In this document: in pieces, positions 31,025-35,841 of the stretch | How positions within the stretch are numbered: the first letter of the stretch is position 1 | Layout: every line of letters starts with the position of its first letter | DNA from: Alistipes sp. | GTDB taxonomy: Bacteria > Bacteroidota > Bacteroidia > Bacteroidales > Rikenellaceae | Assembly (NCBI GenBank): GCA_017631285.1 | Contig: JAGBTO010000039.1 | Span: forward strand, 1-35,841 | DNA: 35,841 nucleotides | Direction of reading: 5' to 3' | Translations under genes and position numbers: made by a program | The notes under the pieces: generated by a model | Database searches by the model: none | What the model saw: the letters and a program-made list of their open reading frames with translations, nothing else | Told to the model about the DNA's origin: nothing

Positions 31025-31972
31025 ATGAGTAGCAAAAAAGACCGATATAATAATCCTGCATGGTATCATAAGGTGCTATTTGAGGTGTTGTGGGCTATAT
31101 GCCGAGTGTTGAATTACTCTCCACGTTGGTTCCGTTTTTATATCATGCAACCTATAATTGTAGCTCTGTTGAGGATTGTACGCTATCGTCGTAAAACCAT
31201 ATTGTCCAATTTGGAGGGCTCATTCCCTGAAAAAAGTCATGACCAAATTATCTCTATTATGCGAAACTACTATCGCATTTTAGGCGAGATTATTGTTGAT
31301 ACGATATGTCTTGCAGGTGCCAAGCCTGAGCGTGATGGGGATGTTATTGAGTGGATTAACGGAAAGGAACATGTCGAGCGTAACAAAGGTCGTGACTGGA
31401 TAGCTATGGCTTCGCATTTCGGTTGTTGGGAATACTATTTACTGTGGGGATGGCACGATACTGAATGTCAATTTATGGGTGTTTATCATCCATTGACTAA
31501 TGTCGTGTTTGAACTCTTCTATCGCCGTCTGCGTAAATTTTCAGCAAACGTAACTCCAGTTGCTATGGCTGATACTGTGCGTTACTATTTACGTCATCGT
31601 AGCAAGAACTACACTACGGTATTGGGGCTTGTTTCGGACCAGAGTCCTAAGTTGCGAGCCGATACAGAGTGGTTTGACTTCCTAAATCGCAAGACGGCAT
31701 TTGTTGAGGGTGGTGAGCGTTTGGCTATGAAGTTTGGTGTGCCGGTTTATTTCCCTGATGTGAGCCGTTTGGCAGCGGGGCGTTACTCGTGTCGTTTTAT
31801 CGAGATTTATGATGGTAAAGAGCAGGTGCCTGTTGGAGAGATAAGACGTCGTTATGCCGAGAATTTGGAACGAATGATACATCGTGAGCCCGAGTTGTGG
31901 ATGTGGTCGCATAAGCGATGGAAGCACACTCCAGAGAAGCAACGAGCCAAGTATGGTGCCGATACATTGTAA
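31025..31972 (+). CDS. Lysophospholipid/lipid A-type acyltransferase (LpxL/HtrB family)
   Basis: The product has 315 residues from the ATG at 31025; a TTG two codons earlier is also in frame. Inner-membrane enzymes of this family transfer a secondary acyl chain to lipid A. A hydrophobic N-terminus (about 16-52) holds the membrane anchor. The catalytic HX4E is ASHFGCWEY (His131 and Glu136). Other marks are NLEGSFPEK (about 62-70), a conserved pattern after the anchor, and a late QSPKLRADTEWFDFLNRKTAF segment with the acceptor-site residues. Aminoacyl or ornithine lipid synthesis is an alternative role for some relatives. The Stealth-family gene follows 40 bases later in the same direction, so a common envelope function is likely. 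Confidence 0.9.
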   Translation: MSSKKDRYNNPAWYHKVLFEVLWAICRVLNYSPRWFRFYIMQPIIVALLRIVRYRRKTILSNLEGSFPEKSHDQIISIMRNYYRILGEIIVDTICLAGAKPERDGDVIEWINGKEHVERNKGRDWIAMASHFGCWEYYLLWGWHDTECQFMGVYHPLTNVVFELFYRRLRKFSANVTPVAMADTVRYYLRHRSKNYTTVLGLVSDQSPKLRADTEWFDFLNRKTAFVEGGERLAMKFGVPVYFPDVSRLAAGRYSCRFIEIYDGKEQVPVGEIRRRYAENLERMIHREPELWMWSHKRWKHTPEKQRAKYGADTL

Positions 31973-32012
31973 AGATAGGAGTTTATTTGAACGAGAAAAT
32001 AACTTTTAGAGT

Positions 32013-32891
32013 ATGGATATTGTTATAACTTATGTGAATGGCCTTGACCCAGAGTGGCAAAGATTGTATGAGCAATACACCTCTACGCCTATATTAGAGA
32101 AGCGCTTTCGTGACTGGGGAACGCTCAAGTATCTATTTAGAGGCATTCAGACCAATATGCCATTTATTCGCAAAGTACATCTCGTAGTGTCGGGCATGAC
32201 TCAAATTCCAGAGTGGATTAACCGTCAGGAGGTGAATGTGGTGTTGCATAGCGATATAATTCCTGAAGAGTATCTGCCTACATTTAATTGTAATCCTATT
32301 GAGATGCACTTGCATCGCATTAAGGATCTTGACGAGGAATTCCTATATTTTAACGATGATATGTTTCCTGTGCGTCATTGTCAGCCTACCGATTTTTTTC
32401 GTGGAGGTAAGGGAGTTATTCGCATGACACGCCATCTGTTTGCATTTGACATGTTTAAGAAAATTTGCCGCAACTCGTCGCGTGTGGCGCATGAAGCGTT
32501 AGGACGAAAGAATTCAATCTTTTTCCTTCGTCCCCAACATATATGTTCCCCCATGCTAAAGAGCGAGTGCGAGGAGTTGTACGCTAAGGTTGAACCAATG
32601 ATTAAGGCTTCAATATCGCGTGTGCGCACAAGTGATAACCTTAATCAGTATATGTTCATCAACTACGCATATTTGAAAGGGAAAATTATCAACGAGCCAA
32701 TTTCAAAGAAACATTTTTCGGTAGGTATCGTTTCGGCATCGAAACTACATCAGTTTATTGTGCAGCCGACACATAAGATGGCGTGTATAAACGATGTTCA
32801 ACTTAGCGAGGAGCGATATGTTGAACTACATAAAATCTTACATGATTCGTTTGAGGAGCTATTTCCTCAAAAGTCGAAGTTTGAGATATAG
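32013..32891 (+). CDS. Stealth-family glycan phosphotransferase
   Basis: The product has 292 residues and is cytosolic. CR1 is the opening MDIVITYVNGLDPEW. CR2 is at about 32-118: FRDWGTLKYLFRGI, IRKVHLVVSGMTQIPEWIN, LPTFNCNPIEMHLHRI and FLYFNDDMF, very close to the Stealth consensus. Later parts are reduced. Family members transfer a hexose-1-phosphate to capsule or teichoic-like polymers in bacteria, and GlcNAc-1-phosphate in animals. Here it follows a lipid A-type acyltransferase, so a phosphodiester-linked surface sugar is a fair guess. A 19-bp terminator hairpin follows. Confidence 0.92.
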   Translation: MDIVITYVNGLDPEWQRLYEQYTSTPILEKRFRDWGTLKYLFRGIQTNMPFIRKVHLVVSGMTQIPEWINRQEVNVVLHSDIIPEEYLPTFNCNPIEMHLHRIKDLDEEFLYFNDDMFPVRHCQPTDFFRGGKGVIRMTRHLFAFDMFKKICRNSSRVAHEALGRKNSIFFLRPQHICSPMLKSECEELYAKVEPMIKASISRVRTSDNLNQYMFINYAYLKGKIINEPISKKHFSVGIVSASKLHQFIVQPTHKMACINDVQLSEERYVELHKILHDSFEELFPQKSKFEI

Positions 32892-32958
32892 TTAGTCGTG
32901 ATTAATATGAAAAATGCTCCTGTTAGGGTATTATATGAGTAGAAATATATAGCAATAT

Positions 32959-33002
32959 CAAACAATAATAGCTATCCTTTGCGGGATAGCTATTATTGTT
33001 TG
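32959..33002. terminator. Bidirectional terminator, 19-bp perfect stem
   Basis: CAAACAATAATAGCTATCC (32959-32977) pairs with its exact complement at 32984-33002 over a 6-base loop. It lies between the convergent Stealth and plsX genes. Confidence 0.92.
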
Positions 33003-33021
33003 TTTATCGCATGCATGAAGA

Positions 33022-34056
33022 TTATTCTTCAGTTGCAGGTTTAATATTCTTTAATGCCTCACGCATCTTGTCGCATACACGGCTCTCAATATTGCGCTCC
33101 ATGGTGAGAATCATACTGCAAATAGCCTTTGCCGATGAGCCTCCGTGGCCAATCATAACGGGGGCATTAACACCAATAACAATTGTGCCACCTACGCTCT
33201 CGTAGTTCATCGAGTTCCAGAAGTTCTGATGCCAATAGAGCTTGCCGCAAATAGGCTCCAACACTGGACGCAAGAATCTTAAAAGCCAAGGTTTGAATGG
33301 GTTTAGGCGATCGTTGATGCGATATAGCGCCTCTGCCATTTTTAGGATTATGTTACCTACAAAACCATCTGATACGACAACGTCACAATACTTGCCTGTA
33401 AAGATGTATGAAGATTCACAGTTACCTACGAAGTTGATGTTTTTATCTGCCTTTAAGAGTTCAAATGCAGCCTTTGACTGTGCATTACCCTTGGTGTCCT
33501 CCTCGCCAATGTTAAGCAAGGCTACACGTGGTTGATTGATTCCCAATACAGCCTCGGCATATATTGATCCCATAAGTCCATACTGTGCCAATACTTCAGG
33601 CTTGGCGTCCACGTTAAGACCTACGTCAAGTAAAAGGCCTCGTTTGTTCTTGATGATTGGAATGAAAGTCGAGATTACAGGACGAATAACACCGTCAATA
33701 GTCTTGATGACCATCTGAGAACCAACCATCATAGCACCTGTTGAACCAGCGCTAGCAAAGCCGTCAATCTTTCCATCTTTAAGATAATTGAAGCCAACTG
33801 TCATGCTTGAGTCCTTCTTTGATGCAAAAGCCTTAGCAGGGTGGTCGTGCATCTCAATAACCTCAGTTGTAGCGACAATATCGAAGTTTTCTTCACTGCA
33901 TTTATGCTTTTTCAGCAACTCAACAATGCGCTGTTTGTCGCCAAAGAGCACGATGCGGCTATCTTTGCCAATCTTCTTAAGTGCCATCACTGCACCTTCA
34001 ACGGCTACCTCAGGGGCAAAATCGCCACCCATAGCATCGATACCGATTTTTATCAT
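33022..34056 (-). CDS. plsX: Phosphate acyltransferase PlsX
   Basis: The product has 344 residues. PlsX converts acyl-ACP and phosphate to acyl phosphate, the first step of phosphatidate synthesis with PlsY. The start MIKIGIDAMGGDFAPE holds the family signature. Further marks are SAGSTGAMMVG (about 103-113), LLDVGLNVDAKPEVLAQ (about 142-158), VSDGFVGNIILKMAEAL (about 231-247) and a final GGSSAKAI segment. It belongs to the classical yceD-rpmF-plsX cluster, but a terminator hairpin separates it from rpmF. It ends next to a bidirectional terminator. Confidence 0.97.
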   Translation of the reverse strand: MIKIGIDAMGGDFAPEVAVEGAVMALKKIGKDSRIVLFGDKQRIVELLKKHKCSEENFDIVATTEVIEMHDHPAKAFASKKDSSMTVGFNYLKDGKIDGFASAGSTGAMMVGSQMVIKTIDGVIRPVISTFIPIIKNKRGLLLDVGLNVDAKPEVLAQYGLMGSIYAEAVLGINQPRVALLNIGEEDTKGNAQSKAAFELLKADKNINFVGNCESSYIFTGKYCDVVVSDGFVGNIILKMAEALYRINDRLNPFKPWLLRFLRPVLEPICGKLYWHQNFWNSMNYESVGGTIVIGVNAPVMIGHGGSSAKAICSMILTMERNIESRVCDKMREALKNIKPATEE

Positions 34057-34091
34057 GTTTGGTTTATGTTTGCAGGGTTCTACAAAAAAAC

Positions 34092-34120
34092 AAGAGAGTC
34101 GCTTATTGTGCGGCTCTCTT
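34092..34120 (-). terminator. Terminator between rpmF and plsX
   Basis: AAGAGAGTCGC (34092-34102) pairs with GCGGCTCTCTT (34110-34120) with one G-T pair. On the minus strand it is followed by TTGTTTTTTTG. It would attenuate transcription into plsX. Confidence 0.85.
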
Positions 34121-34128
34121 TAACTTGA

Positions 34129-34311
34129 TTACTCAGCCTTCTTCTCAATAGCCAACTTGCCACGGTAGAAACCGCACTCAGGGCATACGCGGTGGTAAAG
34201 TACAGCTGCACCGCAGTTTGAGCATGTTACGACAGTTGGAACAACTGCCTTGTAGTGAGTTCTTCTCTTGTCACGTCGTGTAGACGAAACTTTGTGTTTT
34301 GGATGTGCCAT
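34129..34311 (-). CDS. rpmF: 50S ribosomal protein L32
   Basis: The product has 60 residues. Basic N-terminus MAHPKHKVSSTRRDKRRTHYK, then a zinc ribbon with CSNC (about 31-34) and CPEC (about 44-47), so this is the zinc-binding form of L32. It lies between yceD and plsX, a widely conserved neighbourhood. Start and size fit the family. Confidence 0.97.
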   Translation of the reverse strand: MAHPKHKVSSTRRDKRRTHYKAVVPTVVTCSNCGAAVLYHRVCPECGFYRGKLAIEKKAE

Positions 34312-34356
34312 GATGCAATATAAATTTTAAGTTATTGTTTTGTTCTATTATGTGTT

Positions 34357-34923
34357 CTACGCCTCGCCTTTTTCCATTTGAGCCTTCAATGCTGCCAACT
34401 TATTGAAGTCACCCTCAACTATGCTGTGTGGTTCTGATGCTGCGGCGCGAGCCTCGATAGCTTCTATCTCCGACTCATCTACCACAGTAAAATGTGCCAA
34501 CATATTGGGGTTGCATTCACCTTCGGGATGAACCCTCTGATAAGGCAACGAGAGAACTATGCTTTCATATATGTATTGTGTCAAATCTATCTCGTTTTCC
34601 TGAGGATTGAGCCACATGACGTCGCCATCATACTCACCCTGTTGGTCCGAGAGTCTTACTACGAGATGACCTTCATAATCTACGGGGATTGTGCAGTCCT
34701 CCAAACAACGGTCACACTCGCAAATTACTTCGCCCGTGATGACAAAATCGAAGTCCAACTGGTGCTCAGCCTTAAGCATAGTTGCCTTCACGCTACATTT
34801 GCCACCGCGTATGTCGCGACTTTCGTATGCTGCAAACAACGTATCATCGACCTCGAAATTAAAGTCGAATGAGCTGTTTTTCAAGCCCTTATACGCTACG
34901 GAATATTGTTTACTTAGCTCCAT
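34357..34923 (-). CDS. yceD: YceD/DUF177 family protein
   Basis: The product has 188 residues from the ATG at 34923 (MELSKQYSVAYKGL). A longer frame to 34944 overlaps the -7 promoter motif and is rejected. YceD-type proteins, conserved ahead of rpmF, take part in 23S rRNA accumulation/ribosome assembly. The typical core has CECDRCLEDCTIPVDYEGHLVV (about 78-99), with Cys residues that could bind zinc, and the acidic patch NEIDLTQYIYESIVLSLP (about 118-135). Upstream lies a perfect promoter; downstream, rpmF starts 45 bases after its stop. Confidence 0.93.
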   Translation of the reverse strand: MELSKQYSVAYKGLKNSSFDFNFEVDDTLFAAYESRDIRGGKCSVKATMLKAEHQLDFDFVITGEVICECDRCLEDCTIPVDYEGHLVVRLSDQQGEYDGDVMWLNPQENEIDLTQYIYESIVLSLPYQRVHPEGECNPNMLAHFTVVDESEIEAIEARAAASEPHSIVEGDFNKLAALKAQMEKGEA

Positions 34924-34941
34924 TTCGCAACAAAATGCAGG

Positions 34942-34973
34942 CAAAAGTACAAAATTTTCCTAAAATCTGCAAA
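34942..34973 (-). promoter_or_regulatory. Promoter of yceD-rpmF(-plsX)
   Basis: On the minus strand TTTG (34973-34970), 20 bases, TACTTTTG (34949-34942). It lies about 20 bases before the yceD ATG. A divergent plus-strand TATTTTTG (34981-34988) may serve the gene at 35025. Confidence 0.8.
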
Positions 34974-35024
34974 TAATTACTATTTTTGTAATGAATATTA
35001 TTCATTTAGCCCTCAATTTTTGCT

Positions 35025-35417
35025 ATGGCACGTAGATTCATCTTTTCAATGGAGTGTAGTAAAGCCGATTCGTGGCGACATAATCTGGACTTGATGTATG
35101 TATGTTATGATGCATCGGGCCAGAAACTATCGCATGGGTCTATCGAGGACCATATAGCACCCGTTGGAACCAATCTTACAACCCCACCCAAAGGAATGAA
35201 TGTTGGAATACGTAAATTAGAAATTGTCAGTGAAGAATGCGATAACGTGCGCATGCTGGGATATGTGAATGCCCATTCTATACCAACCGAAAAACGCGTA
35301 GCACAAATGCCTCCGTTTTCGTTGAGAGTGAAGGTTGTTGCCGATGGCGAGGTGCTTTACGACAAGGTACGCAAGGTGAGTGTGTGGGGCAGCGATTCTA
35401 TTGATTTGAAGTTCTAA
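35025..35417 (+). CDS. Small conserved protein of unknown function
   Basis: The product has 130 residues, no signal peptide. It opens with MARRFIFSMECSKADSWRHNLDLMY, a strand-like stretch, then a beta-rich body including GIRKLEIVSEECDNVRMLGYVNAHS and PFSLRVKVVADGEVLYDKVRKVSVWG. The alternation suggests a beta-sandwich. I do not recognise the family. It starts 37 bases after a TATTTTTG element and is followed by a bidirectional terminator before gapA, so it is a single-gene unit. Codon use is like its neighbours. Real gene likely; function unknown. Confidence 0.72.
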   Translation: MARRFIFSMECSKADSWRHNLDLMYVCYDASGQKLSHGSIEDHIAPVGTNLTTPPKGMNVGIRKLEIVSEECDNVRMLGYVNAHSIPTEKRVAQMPPFSLRVKVVADGEVLYDKVRKVSVWGSDSIDLKF

Positions 35418-35461
35418 TCTCTTGGACTCTCTTGTAGATTTCTATACATAAATATTATGTC

Positions 35462-35501
35462 AAAAAAAATCAGGCTGCCCGTGGGAGCAGCCTGTTTTTT
35501 T
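35462..35501. terminator. Bidirectional terminator before gapA
   Basis: CAGGCTGC (35471-35478) pairs with GCAGCCTG (35487-35494); AAAAAAAT before and TTTTTTTAT after give T-runs on both strands. Confidence 0.9.
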
Positions 35502-35521
35502 ATAATCTCTTGATTGTTGGA

Positions 35522-35841
<320 letters not shown>

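Overview
The window looks like chromosomal DNA of a gut-type Bacteroidales bacterium. The reasons are the repeated promoter pattern TTTG-N19-21-TAnnTTTG upstream of many genes, starts with little Shine-Dalgarno signal, lipoproteins and outer-membrane receptors typical of the phylum (DUF4369/TlpA, DUF4837, CarboxypepD_reg TonB receptors), and secreted glycan hydrolases (GH78-like, GH33). The genus cannot be fixed from the sequence alone.

Layout. 1-2.5 kb: tRNA-Arg(ACG), a TlpA-type thioredoxin lipoprotein and an outer-membrane beta-barrel. 2.5-7.0 kb: a five-gene minus-strand operon (polyferredoxin membrane protein, exported aldo/keto reductase with ferredoxin domain, DUF1893 protein, lipoprotein of unknown function, ECF-type S component). 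Together these look like an undescribed redox/uptake unit, and this is my main candidate for a new system. 7.3-10.7 kb: the de novo NAD operon nadB-nadC-nadA. 10.8-14.0 kb: divergent rhamnosidase-like and sialidase genes. 14.1-15.8 kb: tRNA-Leu(CAA) and tRNA-Lys(CTT), with a recombinase C-terminal remnant running into tRNA-Lys. Next to it is a zeta-toxin gene followed by a 53-codon ORF, a probable toxin-antitoxin pair in reversed order. 16-20.5 kb: housekeeping genes (superoxide dismutase, greA, DUF4837 lipoprotein, polysaccharide deacetylase, ubiX, efp). 20.6-27 kb: an alpha/beta hydrolase, then two TonB-receptor loci. One has a His-rich small membrane protein upstream, the other an FmdE-domain protein downstream; both suggest metal or metal-complex uptake. 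27-31 kb: dipeptidyl peptidase IV, an unknown protein and a LysM glucosaminidase, in one orientation. 31-33 kb: a lipid A-type acyltransferase and a Stealth-family phosphotransferase. 33-35 kb: yceD-rpmF-plsX. The end holds a small conserved protein and the 3' part of gapA.

Almost every gene-cluster boundary carries a strong hairpin terminator. Three of these share an unusual stem-loop design. Several start codons were moved inward because a promoter element lies inside the longest reading frame or because a signal peptide begins there. One TonB receptor seems to lack an ATG/GTG start: its natural signal peptide begins at ATT or ATA.
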